Counted from the stretch's first letter, positions 1 through 7,487 are shown. The stretch is DNA of 13,166 bases from Sphingomonadales bacterium (GCA_016872225.1 VHAW01000037.1:1-13166), one strand, 5' to 3'. Program-made: numbers and translations. The notes: generated by a model not told the origin, from the sequence alone.

Positions 1-193
1 AGGTTGCCCTTGTTCGGAAAATGGCCCGCTGCTGTGCGGTGGATGTCCCCAACTGACGCTCTTGTCGGAAGGTTGCCGGAAGGCTTCTAACCAAGCGAAC
101 CGCATCGCGGGGGTCTATGGGTTCGTTGGGCAAAGCATGGCTGGCCGTCCATGTGTTCAATAAACAAAAGGCGGCGAGCAGGTATATTTTCAT
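1..193 (-). CDS. Secreted protein of unknown function, N-terminal 64 residues (partial)
   Basis: This reading frame opens with ATG at 193-191 on the minus strand and stays open for 64 codons to the left edge, so only the N-terminus is visible. It begins MKIYLLAAFCLLNTWTASHA, which has the layout of a Sec signal peptide: one Lys, a hydrophobic core at residues 4-13, and a plausible signal peptidase I site after Ser-His-Ala at residue 20. Cys10 lies inside the hydrophobic core and is preceded by Phe, so it is not a good lipobox. The mature part begins LPNEPIDPRDAVRLVRSLPA and is polar and Arg-rich; I do not recognise a family. The gene is divergent from lgt across about 120 bases. No Shine-Dalgarno is visible. 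A one-mismatch -7 element lies about 20 bases upstream of the ATG. The function cannot be inferred from this fragment. Confidence 0.7.
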   Translation of the reverse strand, partial: MKIYLLAAFCLLNTWTASHALPNEPIDPRDAVRLVRSLPATFRQERQLGTSTAQQRAIFRTRAT

Positions 194-212
194 GGTCTTG
201 GATTTAGTCTTG

Positions 213-220
213 CGAAAGTA
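213..220 (-). promoter_or_regulatory. Weak candidate -7 element for the left-edge secreted protein gene
   Basis: Read on the minus strand these bases are TACTTTCG, one mismatch from the Bacteroidota -7 consensus TAnnTTTG, ending 19 bases before the ATG at 193. I see no TTTG at the usual -33 distance, so this is only a candidate. Confidence 0.25.
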
Positions 221-302
221 GATGGGGAGAACCTTAAAATAGTGCACTTAAGTTAAGAAAAATTAGGCGCAAACGCTTTGGTGATCCTTAAAATTCGATT
301 TG

Positions 303-310
303 TACTTTTG
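303..310 (+). promoter_or_regulatory. Bacteroidota -7 promoter element for lgt
   Basis: TACTTTTG matches TAnnTTTG exactly. A TTTG at 277-280 could act as the -33 element, although the 22-base spacing is a little longer than the usual 19 or so. Transcription would then start near 316-319, at or just before the cluster of in-frame ATG codons at 317, 323 and 332. This argues against the longer reading frame that begins with TTG at 278, because its first codons would lie inside the promoter. Confidence 0.6.
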
Positions 311-322
311 AAATTCATGCAT

Positions 323-1117
323 ATGTCCCTCATGGTTCATTGGAACCCCCATCCTGAAATTTGGCCCGGTGTTTTGCCTGTTCGCTGGTATGGTTTGCTT
401 TTCATGTCCGGTTTTGTGTTGGGGTATCAAATCCTCAAGCGATTTTGGATCAAGGAAGGCCGCCAACCTAAAGATTTGGATGATTTAGCGTTGTATGTGG
501 GGGTGGGCACCATCCTTGGCGCCAGATTAGGTCATTGTTTGTTCTACCAGCCGGCGCATTATCTCAGTCACCCTATCGAAATCCTCAAAGTTTGGCAAGG
601 AGGTTTGGCCAGTCACGGGGCAGCCATCCTGATCCCCATTTCCCTGGCTGTGTATGTGCAGCGAAATCCGAACTACAGCTTTTGGTGGATCATAGACCGG
701 CTGGTGGTGGTGGTGGCCTTGGCCGGCGGCCTCATTCGTTTGGGTAACCTGATAAACTCTGAAATTGTTGGGACGCCAACAGACTTGCCTTGGGGCTTTG
801 TCTTTGAACGCCTGGGGGAAGGATTTCCCAGACATCCCAGTCAAATCTACGAAGCGGCTTTCTACTTCTTAACCTTTGGCCTCTTGCATCGCTGGTATCA
901 TAAAGGACGCTTCATCACCAAACCTGGAGCCATGCTGGGGGCATTTTTGGTTTTGGTCTTTGGTTTTCGATTGGGCATCGAATTCATCAAGGACATTCAA
1001 GAAGACTTCGACACCGGCACGATCTTGAACATGGGACAATGGCTGTCCCTACCGGCCATTAGCTTGGGGTTGTGGCTGTGGTTACGGCCAGCTCATCCAG
1101 CGGCATCGAACGCATAA
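323..1117 (+). CDS. lgt: Prolipoprotein diacylglyceryl transferase (Lgt)
   Basis: Lgt is a multi-pass inner-membrane enzyme. It transfers diacylglycerol from phosphatidylglycerol to the lipobox cysteine of prolipoproteins, the first step of lipoprotein maturation. Counting from the ATG at 332, the sequence shows RWYGLLF in the first membrane segment (18-24), the SHGAA motif with the conserved His-Gly (94-98), the signature GGLIRLGNLINSEIVG (132-147) with the conserved Arg and Asn, RHPSQIYEA (167-175) and LNMGQWLSLP (232-241). At about 264 residues it has normal family length. The frame is open from 278, but the three ATG codons at 317, 323 and 332 lie just behind a good -7 element and fit the family N-terminus; the choice of 323 among them is uncertain. 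The last 59 bases overlap the 3' end of the convergent hutH. Identity is very secure. Confidence 0.95.
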   Translation: MSLMVHWNPHPEIWPGVLPVRWYGLLFMSGFVLGYQILKRFWIKEGRQPKDLDDLALYVGVGTILGARLGHCLFYQPAHYLSHPIEILKVWQGGLASHGAAILIPISLAVYVQRNPNYSFWWIIDRLVVVVALAGGLIRLGNLINSEIVGTPTDLPWGFVFERLGEGFPRHPSQIYEAAFYFLTFGLLHRWYHKGRFITKPGAMLGAFLVLVFGFRLGIEFIKDIQEDFDTGTILNMGQWLSLPAISLGLWLWLRPAHPAASNA

Positions 1118-2588
1118 ATTCCAGGGTAGCCTGAATGTAGAGGCTCCATTGTGCATCACCGGACGGCAACGTCACCTGATCCCCGTACATGACAACCCAC
1201 TTGTGAAGAATAGGACCAATAGAATCCTTGCGGTACTTCAGAGCCCTGTTGGCCGTCAGCCATTCAATCGCCTGAACGGTCAAAGTATTTTCCAGCATAA
1301 AGCGTAAACGATTCACCCCGTTGGCGCCCATGCTCACATGGTCTTCTTGACCGTTGGAAGATGGCACCGTATCCACCACGGTGGGAGTCGCCAGTTGTTT
1401 GTTCTGCGACACCAAGGCAGCCGCGGTGTATTGGGCGATCATCAAACCCGATTCAACCCCAGAGTCTGTTGCCAAGAAGGGAGGCAAACCTCGGGTACCG
1501 CTTAACAAAAGGAAAATGCGACGCTCCGCAATGGAAGCCCATTCGCTGATGGCCAAGGCCGCATGATCGAAGGCCATGGCCAACACCTGCCCATGAAAAT
1601 TTCCACCGCTCAAAACTTTACCCAAACGATGATCCACCAAAGGATTGTCCGTCACGGAATCGGATTCCACCTGCATGACCGAAGCCCATCCGTCCAGCAC
1701 CTGCTTGGAAGTTCCGTGGACTTGGGGAATGCAGCGGAACGCATACGGATCCTGAACGGCAAGTCGAGGGATTTCCCGTAACAATGATCCCTTCCGAAGC
1801 AAGCGAATCTGCTCCGCCGCCCGCTGTTGACCCGCGTGAGGCCTGACTCGGTGAATTAATTCATCAAAGGGCTGGTCCGAAACCAAAAAGGCTTCGCAAG
1901 ACAAAGCCGCGCAAAGGGTCGCCCAATGATCCAAACGCCTGGCCCGCATCAAAGCCACCCAGCCAGAGGCCAGCATGTATTGGGTGCCGTTGAGCAAGGC
2001 CAAGCCTTCTTTGGCCCCCAATTTGAGGGGCGTTCGACCCAGCAGCTCCAAGGCCTTCAAACCATGGATCCTCGACCCTTGATAATCGCATAAGCCCAAG
2101 CCCAACAAGGGCAAGACCAAATGAGCCAAAGGTGCCAAATCCCCCGATGCGCCTAACGAGCCCTGAGTTGGGACCACCGGTAACATATCGAGATTATAAA
2201 AGGCCAACAACGCATCAATGATTTCTGGACGCACACCCGAATAAGCCATCGCCAAGGAATGCGCCTTAAGAGCAAGCATCAAACGAACCACCTCAGGCTC
2301 AGCATCGGGACCACACCCGCAAGCATGCGATAACACCAAATTATATTGCAATTCTTCCAACCGATCCGCACCAATCCGGGTATTGCAAAGGGCTCCAAAA
2401 CCGGTATGAATCCCGTACCAAATCTCTTCCTCGCGGTGCAGCCCTTCTTCAAGAAACACCCGGTTAGCACGGACTTCTTCCATACGATCTTCGGGCAACA
2501 CCAAGGACGCTTCGGCTCGTGCCAAAGTGAACCAATCGGCCTCGGTTAAGCCGGTTTGTAAGGTAATGACCTTGGAACGTTGGGGCAT
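1059..2588 (-). CDS. hutH: Histidine ammonia-lyase (HutH)
   Basis: HutH deaminates L-histidine to urocanate and ammonia, the first step of histidine breakdown, in the cytoplasm. Counting from the ATG at 2588 (509 residues, normal length), the MIO-forming triad Ala147-Ser148-Gly149 lies in GSLGASGDLAPLAH. Active-site residues known from Pseudomonas HAL are all present: Tyr58 in YGIHTGFG, His88 in NLVLSHACG, Asn200 in ALLNGTQ, Tyr282 and Arg285 in QDPYAFRC, Phe331 in GGNFHGQ and Glu415 in GQEDHVSMG. The Ser-His pair before the glycines and the Glu favour histidine over tyrosine or phenylalanine as substrate. The frame can be extended to an ATG at 2657, behind a GGAG seven bases upstream, but that adds 23 residues inside hisS that family members lack. 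It is the third gene of the dnaA-hisS-hutH run. No hutU, hutI or ftcD neighbour is visible. Its C-terminus overlaps lgt. Confidence 0.93.
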   Translation of the reverse strand: MPQRSKVITLQTGLTEADWFTLARAEASLVLPEDRMEEVRANRVFLEEGLHREEEIWYGIHTGFGALCNTRIGADRLEELQYNLVLSHACGCGPDAEPEVVRLMLALKAHSLAMAYSGVRPEIIDALLAFYNLDMLPVVPTQGSLGASGDLAPLAHLVLPLLGLGLCDYQGSRIHGLKALELLGRTPLKLGAKEGLALLNGTQYMLASGWVALMRARRLDHWATLCAALSCEAFLVSDQPFDELIHRVRPHAGQQRAAEQIRLLRKGSLLREIPRLAVQDPYAFRCIPQVHGTSKQVLDGWASVMQVESDSVTDNPLVDHRLGKVLSGGNFHGQVLAMAFDHAALAISEWASIAERRIFLLLSGTRGLPPFLATDSGVESGLMIAQYTAAALVSQNKQLATPTVVDTVPSSNGQEDHVSMGANGVNRLRFMLENTLTVQAIEWLTANRALKYRKDSIGPILHKWVVMYGDQVTLPSGDAQWSLYIQATLEFMRSMPLDELAVTTATTPS

Positions 2589-2619
2589 ATTTCGTTGTTT
2601 GTATTGGTCGTATTCTGCA

Positions 2620-4065
2620 TTAAGCGTTGGAACCCATGGATTGGAGAAAGGCTGCATCGATTCGCTCCGGATTAACCTTCATTTGCCTATCGCCATGGAT
2701 CCAATGCACCGTAACCTCCCCTTGAACCCATTCCCTTTCTCCCAGAATCACCATCGCCATCGACTCCATTTGTTGGGCATATTGTTGCGCCTTTTTAAAT
2801 TTGCCGGTCCCGGCAAACCAATCCACTGCTAGCCCCATCGCTCGCCAACGTGCCGTCCAAAGTTGTGCTACCGCCTCCATGTCAGGACTAGTTGCATAAC
2901 ACAATATATCCAATCCTCTACCTACATCGTCGCGGAACAAACCCAAATGTTCCATGCCTTCCAAGATACGTTCAGCCCCAAAACTGATGCCCATGCCCCT
3001 CCAATCCGGAAACCCAAACATGGTCGTCAATCCGCTGTAATATCCCCCACCGCCCAACGACCCCAAACCCAAGGCAGGACTAACCACTTCCACCACGAGA
3101 CCGGTATAATAATCAATACCCCGTACAAGGCATGGATCGAAGGTCAACTTCGAAGGCGTTGTGCCCATGCGCTCGTAAGCCTGGACCATTTGCTCTGTTT
3201 CGAGCATGGCCTCCTTGGTTTGTTCCATCAATATGACATCGTCTGCGCAACAAGGTTTCTGCATCCACTGCGACACCGCATGCCGATACTGATCCCAAGA
3301 CATGACAAAACCATCGTCCCCCGCCGCGGGCACCAAGGACTGCAAGTGCCCAACAGCATCCGGACTCATGCCCAGTTGAACGATCTCCGGGCCCACCTTG
3401 TCCCAACCTTGTTTGTCCAATTTGTCCAATTGCGCTCCCAAGGCCGGCCAAAGTCCTGAGATCCCCCCCCAAGCAGCCAACAACGCCAACAGGCGTCGAT
3501 CATTGACTTTAACCGCAAACGAACGGAATCCCAAAGACTCCAAAACCTCTTGATAAATTCGAAGTAATTCGGCGCGATGAAAGGTGGAAACCTCGTTACC
3601 CACGATGTCGGCATCGCATTGCACAAATTCTCTAAAACGGCCCTTCTGAGGGCGGTCTGCTCGCCAGACCGGTTGGATCTGATAACGCTTAAAAGGCCAA
3701 GCGATTTTGGGGTGATTCATCGCGACGTACCGAGCCAATGGCACGGTGAGGTCATAACGCAAAGCTTTCTCGGCGATCATGGGAACTAAAGCTTTGGCAT
3801 TGGTTCTTCGATCAGCCCATAATCCCTCCTCGATAGCATTGGCAAAATTGCCGGAATTCAGAATATGAAAAATAAGTTTGTCGCCCTCATCTCCATATTT
3901 CCCGACCAGCGTAGTCAGTTGCTCCATGGCCGGAGTTTCCAAAGGACCGTAACCGTAGCGACGAAACGCCTCAGTGATGACCCCAAAGACATAGTGCCTA
4001 CGCCGCATCTGGGAGGGACCGAAATCACGCGTTCCCCTGGCCAGTACTGCCAATTTGGGTTCCAT
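2620..4065 (-). CDS. hisS: Histidyl-tRNA synthetase (HisRS)
   Basis: This class II aminoacyl-tRNA synthetase activates histidine with ATP and charges tRNA-His in the cytoplasm. The 481 residues show RYDLTVPLARYVA (103-115), the motif 2 region with KRYQIQPVWRADRPQKGRF (126-144) and EFVQCDADIVG (146-156), the HisRS-specific histidine-binding loop LVRGIDYYTG (313-322), a Gly-rich strand (GSLGGGGYYSG, 335-345) and motif 3 GMGISFGAERI (357-367). The C-terminal anticodon-binding domain runs from about 383, with LGEREWVQGEVTV at 441-453. The ATG lies 12 bases after the dnaA stop, so the two are probably cotranscribed. Two small oddities are a run of eight G at codons 199-201 (plus-strand C at 3463-3470) and a nine-base tandem repeat encoding Leu-Asp-Lys twice at residues 213-218. 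Neither breaks the frame. Confidence 0.97.
   Translation of the reverse strand: MEPKLAVLARGTRDFGPSQMRRRHYVFGVITEAFRRYGYGPLETPAMEQLTTLVGKYGDEGDKLIFHILNSGNFANAIEEGLWADRRTNAKALVPMIAEKALRYDLTVPLARYVAMNHPKIAWPFKRYQIQPVWRADRPQKGRFREFVQCDADIVGNEVSTFHRAELLRIYQEVLESLGFRSFAVKVNDRRLLALLAAWGGISGLWPALGAQLDKLDKQGWDKVGPEIVQLGMSPDAVGHLQSLVPAAGDDGFVMSWDQYRHAVSQWMQKPCCADDVILMEQTKEAMLETEQMVQAYERMGTTPSKLTFDPCLVRGIDYYTGLVVEVVSPALGLGSLGGGGYYSGLTTMFGFPDWRGMGISFGAERILEGMEHLGLFRDDVGRGLDILCYATSPDMEAVAQLWTARWRAMGLAVDWFAGTGKFKKAQQYAQQMESMAMVILGEREWVQGEVTVHWIHGDRQMKVNPERIDAAFLQSMGSNA
3412..3429 (-). repeat. Nine-base in-frame tandem duplication inside hisS
   Basis: TTTGTCCAA on the plus strand occurs twice back to back and encodes part of the repeated Leu-Asp-Lys at about residues 213-218 of HisRS. 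The unit is a multiple of three, so it preserves the frame. It lies in the variable region between motif 2 and the histidine-binding loop. Confidence 0.8.
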
Positions 4066-4077
4066 AACCCAATAGAA

Positions 4078-5541
4078 TTAAACGGTGGAGGTTTTGATTT
4101 TCTTGAGGATATCGTCCACAAATCCTTTGAACCTGCGATCGGTTTCCATCAAATCTTCGACGGTCTGGCACGAATGGATCACGGTGGAGTGATCCCTGCC
4201 TCCGAAATAGTCGCCAATCGCTTTGAGGCTATGTTTGGTAAGCTTCTTGGCGAAATACATGGAAATCTGCCTGGCTTGAACTACTTCCCGCTTCCGAGTG
4301 GAGGCCCGTAACAAATCCACCGGCAAATCAAAGTACTCACAAACCATGGTCTGAATAGAATCAATCGAGGCCTCCGTCTGCGTGTGCCGTGTGAAATTCT
4401 TGATAACAGTTCGGGCCAATTCCAGATCAGCTTGCCGATTGCTGAGTGTGGTGTACGCCATCAACGAAGTCAAGGCGCCCTCCAATTCACGAACATTCGA
4501 ATGAATATTATGGGCGATAAAATCCACCACTTCCGCGGGCAATTCAATACCGTCCGCGTACATTTTGCTTTGCAGAATCGCGAGCCGGATTTCAAAATCC
4601 GGCATTTGAAGGTCGGCTGAGAGCCCCCACTTGAAACGCGAAAGCAGCCGATCTTCCAAACCGCGTAGATCCTTAGGGGGTCTGTCACTGGTCAGAACCA
4701 ATTGCTTGCCGTTTTGATGAAGGTGGTTGAAAATATGGAAGAATACGTCCTGCGTTTTCTCTTTGTTGGCGAGATTGTGCACATCGTCCAGGATCAGCAC
4801 GTCCATCATTTGATAGAAATGGACAAAATCATTGGCGGAATGGCTCTTGAGTGCATCCACAAATTGCTGGGTAAACTTCTCGGAACTGACATACAGCACC
4901 GATTTGTTGGAAAACAATTGACAAACCTGGTTGCCGATGGCTTGCGCCAAATGAGTTTTCCCAAGACCCGTCCCACCGTACAGCATCAAGGGATTGAAGG
5001 AAGTCGCTCCCGGTTTGGCGGCTACAGCGAGGCCCGCAGAACGAGCAAGACGATTGCAATCCCCCTCCACGAAGGAATCAAATCGGTAACGGGGATTAAG
5101 TTGAGAATCCACCTGCACCTTTTTAAGGCCGGGGATAACAAATGGATTCTTGATGGATTGGCCGATATTGACCGGCATCTGTACCTCGGGACCACTTTGC
5201 TTCCCTGTTCCACCGGGCATTTGAATCGTGTAGGGTCTGGCCTCTCCTTGATGGTGTTCCATCACGACGGAATACTCCAAACGACCATTGTGCCCAAGAA
5301 CACGTTTAATGGTCTTATGCAGAAGATTTACATAATGCTCTTCTAGCCATTCGTAAAAAAACTGACTGGGAACTTGGATGGTAAGTACCTCGCCCATCAT
5401 CTTGCTAGGAACAATAGGCTCAAACCAAGTTTTGAAACTCTGAAGGCTAATATTATCCCTGATGATGCTCAGGCACTGCAACCATGCTTGGTCTTTATCA
5501 AGAGTATTGACTGAAATAAGGGGTTGCTGGCTGGACTCCAC
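4078..5541 (-). CDS. dnaA: Chromosomal replication initiator protein DnaA
   Basis: DnaA is the AAA+ initiator that binds DnaA boxes at oriC, forms an ATP-dependent filament, melts the duplex and helps load the replicative helicase. The 487-residue protein has all four domains. Domain I is about 15-95, with the FKTWFEPI segment. A linker follows at about 96-150. The AAA+ domain has Walker A GGTGLGKTHL (189-198), Walker B LILDD (249-253), the arginine finger in LLSRFKWGL (Arg302) and sensor II in SNVRELEG (Arg351). Domain IV (about 390-487) has the DNA-binding signature GGRDHSTVIHS (447-457). The start is GTG; an in-frame TAA lies 15 bases upstream and the next Met is near residue 48, so GTG is the only start that keeps domain I. 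It heads the dnaA-hisS-hutH run. I see no DnaA boxes nearby. Confidence 0.97.
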   Translation of the reverse strand: MESSQQPLISVNTLDKDQAWLQCLSIIRDNISLQSFKTWFEPIVPSKMMGEVLTIQVPSQFFYEWLEEHYVNLLHKTIKRVLGHNGRLEYSVVMEHHQGEARPYTIQMPGGTGKQSGPEVQMPVNIGQSIKNPFVIPGLKKVQVDSQLNPRYRFDSFVEGDCNRLARSAGLAVAAKPGATSFNPLMLYGGTGLGKTHLAQAIGNQVCQLFSNKSVLYVSSEKFTQQFVDALKSHSANDFVHFYQMMDVLILDDVHNLANKEKTQDVFFHIFNHLHQNGKQLVLTSDRPPKDLRGLEDRLLSRFKWGLSADLQMPDFEIRLAILQSKMYADGIELPAEVVDFIAHNIHSNVRELEGALTSLMAYTTLSNRQADLELARTVIKNFTRHTQTEASIDSIQTMVCEYFDLPVDLLRASTRKREVVQARQISMYFAKKLTKHSLKAIGDYFGGRDHSTVIHSCQTVEDLMETDRRFKGFVDDILKKIKTSTV

Positions 5542-5591
5542 GTGCGGTCTGTCTTAGGGATTGCAAATGTCTTACGAATTTCAACATGGAG

Positions 5592-5610
5592 TCTGCTAAT
5601 TCAAAGCAGA
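5592..5610. other. Small hairpin in the probable dnaA leader
   Basis: TCTGCT and AGCAGA can pair around a seven-base loop, 51 bases upstream of the dnaA GTG start. The adjacent A/T run (5617-5623) reads as A on the plus strand and as T before the hairpin on the minus strand. It is therefore not placed as an intrinsic terminator in either direction. If the proposed promoter is right, the hairpin lies in the 5' untranslated region of dnaA. The six-base stem is short and may be chance. Confidence 0.3.
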
Positions 5611-5630
5611 TCCTCTAAAAAAATGCGTCA

Positions 5631-5661
5631 AAATCGTAAACCCCTGAAAACGTGGTTCAAA
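5631..5661 (-). promoter_or_regulatory. Candidate dnaA promoter (Bacteroidota -33/-7 type)
   Basis: On the minus strand TTTG (5661-5658) is followed after 19 bases by TACGATTT (5638-5631), the spacing expected of the phylum's promoters. The -7 box has two mismatches from TAnnTTTG. The start would fall near 5625, giving a leader of roughly 85 bases for dnaA. It is the best candidate in the 5542-5755 spacer but is far from certain. Confidence 0.3.
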
Positions 5662-5719
5662 TTTTGGGGATGAAAATGTGAATTTTTTAGGGGGGTAAAA
5701 TTTGCTTTTTTCAATTTTT

Positions 5720-5732
5720 CATTATCATAATG
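5720..5732. repeat. Short perfect dyad downstream of the helicase gene
   Basis: CATTAT-C-ATAATG is a 13-base inverted repeat with a single central base, 24 bases past the helicase stop. It is nested between ATTTGC (5700-5705) and GCAAAT (5740-5745), which could form an outer stem. A TTAACGTTAA palindrome (5750-5759) also overlaps the helicase stop codon. The whole spacer is A/T-rich, where short dyads arise easily, so a role in transcript ending is only a guess. Confidence 0.3.
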
Positions 5733-5755
5733 ACCATCAGCAAATTACATTAACG

Positions 5756-7480
5756 TTAACGATTATGGTTTCGTTTAAATGGCGGGCGACCCTGTGAACC
5801 TCGGCGGGGTCCGGCGTAGGAGGGTTTATCTCCTCCACGCCCTGCTTGCTTGGCCGTTACCTTCAGTCCTCTGCCGCGAAATCGCGCACCGTCAAAGGAA
5901 GACTTGAGCTGATCCAACGAAGCTTGTTCACCTTCAATGGAGGTCCACGCGTCACCCAAAATAATTTTACCTAAATCTGCTTTCTGCAATCCGGAATGAT
6001 CGAGCAGGAATTGAAGCATGCTGGCTTTGTAGAAACCGTCCTTGGTGCCCAAATTGATTTGGATGCCGGGTAGATCTTCGGCGTATTCCCGACGCGGGCG
6101 GTCGGATGTGCCGCTCATCCCCGCCGAGGATGGAACGCCCGCTTGCATTTCCGCATCGTTTTGCAGGGAATAGTAGTGGAAGAGACGCTCAAATTCCAGC
6201 CACACCAGCTTTTGGACGAGAGAATCTCGATCAAGGCCGTCGAGCATGGGCTGTAGATCCTGCATCAAGGAACCAATACGATCCAGTTTGGGGGTTGCTT
6301 TAGCGATTTTATCGAAGAAATGCCGGAGCTTGGTCTCTGCAATCTGCGAGCCTGATGGTACCATACCTTGTTGGAATTTGAATTTAAGCTGCTTTTCCAT
6401 TTGGCGAAGACGCATCATGTCTTTGGGCCCCAGAATAACCATGGAAACCCCGGCTTTCCCTGCTCTGGCAGTTCGCCCGCTTCGGTGGGTGTATCCTTCA
6501 GCGTCATCGGGAATAGAATAGTGCAACACATGGGTTATATCCCGGACATCAATTCCTCTGGCGGCAACATCGGTGGCCACCATGAGCTGCAAAGAGCGTT
6601 CTCTGAAGCGGGCCATAACTTTGTCGCGCTGAACCTGAGACAAATCCCCGTGCAAGGCCTCCAAGTCGTAGCCTTCGCGGATCAATTTCTCGGTCAATTC
6701 CTGGGCCTCCGCCTTGGTGCGCGTAAAAACGATGCCGTACATCTCCGGGTGGGCATCAATGAGGCGCTTAAGGGCTTCGTACTTGCGCGAAAAAGGAACC
6801 TGGTAAAACCAATGCTCCAACCTCGGAGGAGGCGCCGTCCCAGCATCGCCGCGCAGGATCTGAGCGTTCTTCAAGAAACGGTCCGCCATTTTCTTGATTT
6901 CTGCGGGCATGGTGGCGGAGAAAAGCCAAGTTCTGCATCGACCCGCGGCATGGGTCATGATGTAATCCAAGTCATCACGGAAACCCATGTCCAACATTTC
7001 GTCCGCTTCGTCCAAGACCAAGGTCTTGACCGCAGCGAGATCCAATGCTTTGCGCTCCATCAGGTCCATCAGGCGTCCCGGTGTCGCCACCACCACCTGC
7101 ACCCCGGAACGAAGCTTAGTGATTTGAGTATGAATTCCTGCACCACCATAAACGGCCAAAATTTGAATCCCCATCATACGCGATGAAAACTTCTGTAAAT
7201 CCGAAGCGATCTGCACGCAGAGTTCCCGGGTAGGACTGAGTACCAAAGCCTGAATACCTTTGGCCTCCGGGTCCAAATGTTGAAGGAGTGGCAAACCGAA
7301 AGCGGCCGTTTTGCCGGATCCGGTTTGAGCAAGCCCGAACAAATCGTAATCGCCTGAAAGGAGAAGGGGAATGGTCTGGGCCTGGATGGGCGTGGGGTTC
7401 TCAAAGCCCAAGTCTTGTACTCCGAGCAACAATCCCGGAACGAGGCCCAGGTCGGCAAAGCCCGGTACGGTTGAATTCAT
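5756..7480 (-). CDS. DEAD-box ATP-dependent RNA helicase, DeaD/CsdA-DbpA type
   Basis: This enzyme unwinds or remodels RNA using ATP, and the family acts in ribosome assembly, mRNA turnover and cold adaptation. Counting from the ATG at 7480 (574 residues), it has the Q motif (FENPTPIQ, 26-33), motif I AQTGSGKT (51-58), PTRELCVQ (83-90), TPGRL (133-137), motif II DEAD (157-160), SAT (188-190), motif V ATDVAARGID (302-311) and motif VI HRSGRTARAG (332-341). A linker of about 130 residues leads to a DbpA-type RNA-binding domain at about 472-542, then an Arg/Gly/Pro-rich basic tail. The frame extends to GTG at 7498, but those codons cover the promoter, so ATG 7480 is preferred. The last domain suggests binding to structured rRNA, as in DbpA and CsdA, though the exact ortholog cannot be fixed. 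Confidence 0.93.
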   Translation of the reverse strand: MNSTVPGFADLGLVPGLLLGVQDLGFENPTPIQAQTIPLLLSGDYDLFGLAQTGSGKTAAFGLPLLQHLDPEAKGIQALVLSPTRELCVQIASDLQKFSSRMMGIQILAVYGGAGIHTQITKLRSGVQVVVATPGRLMDLMERKALDLAAVKTLVLDEADEMLDMGFRDDLDYIMTHAAGRCRTWLFSATMPAEIKKMADRFLKNAQILRGDAGTAPPPRLEHWFYQVPFSRKYEALKRLIDAHPEMYGIVFTRTKAEAQELTEKLIREGYDLEALHGDLSQVQRDKVMARFRERSLQLMVATDVAARGIDVRDITHVLHYSIPDDAEGYTHRSGRTARAGKAGVSMVILGPKDMMRLRQMEKQLKFKFQQGMVPSGSQIAETKLRHFFDKIAKATPKLDRIGSLMQDLQPMLDGLDRDSLVQKLVWLEFERLFHYYSLQNDAEMQAGVPSSAGMSGTSDRPRREYAEDLPGIQINLGTKDGFYKASMLQFLLDHSGLQKADLGKIILGDAWTSIEGEQASLDQLKSSFDGARFRGRGLKVTAKQAGRGGDKPSYAGPRRGSQGRPPFKRNHNR

Positions 7481-7487
7481 GTGGGCG

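Noticed and set aside
1059..2588. Tyrosine or phenylalanine ammonia-lyase of a pigment pathway
   Set aside because: The Ser-His selectivity pair and the active-site Glu in GQEDHVSMG are those of histidine ammonia-lyase, and no aryl-polyene or flexirubin genes are adjacent.
2863..3459. 198-codon open frame on the plus strand
   Set aside because: It is antisense to hisS, with no signal, domain or promoter of its own.
4702..5346. 214-codon open frame on the plus strand
   Set aside because: It is antisense to dnaA across Walker A and B. The dnaA frame is unmistakable.
5592..5623. Intrinsic terminator for the helicase gene
   Set aside because: The short hairpin is followed by A on the plus strand and preceded by T on the minus strand, the wrong polarity for termination in either direction.
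5542..5755. Chromosomal origin beside dnaA
   Set aside because: No TTATNCACA or close DnaA-box cluster is visible. TTATCATAA at 5722-5730 is too far from the consensus. Bacteroidota origins are often not next to dnaA.
6368..7186. 272-codon open frame on the plus strand
   Set aside because: It lies opposite the helicase core, covering DEAD and the other conserved motifs, and shows no family features of its own.
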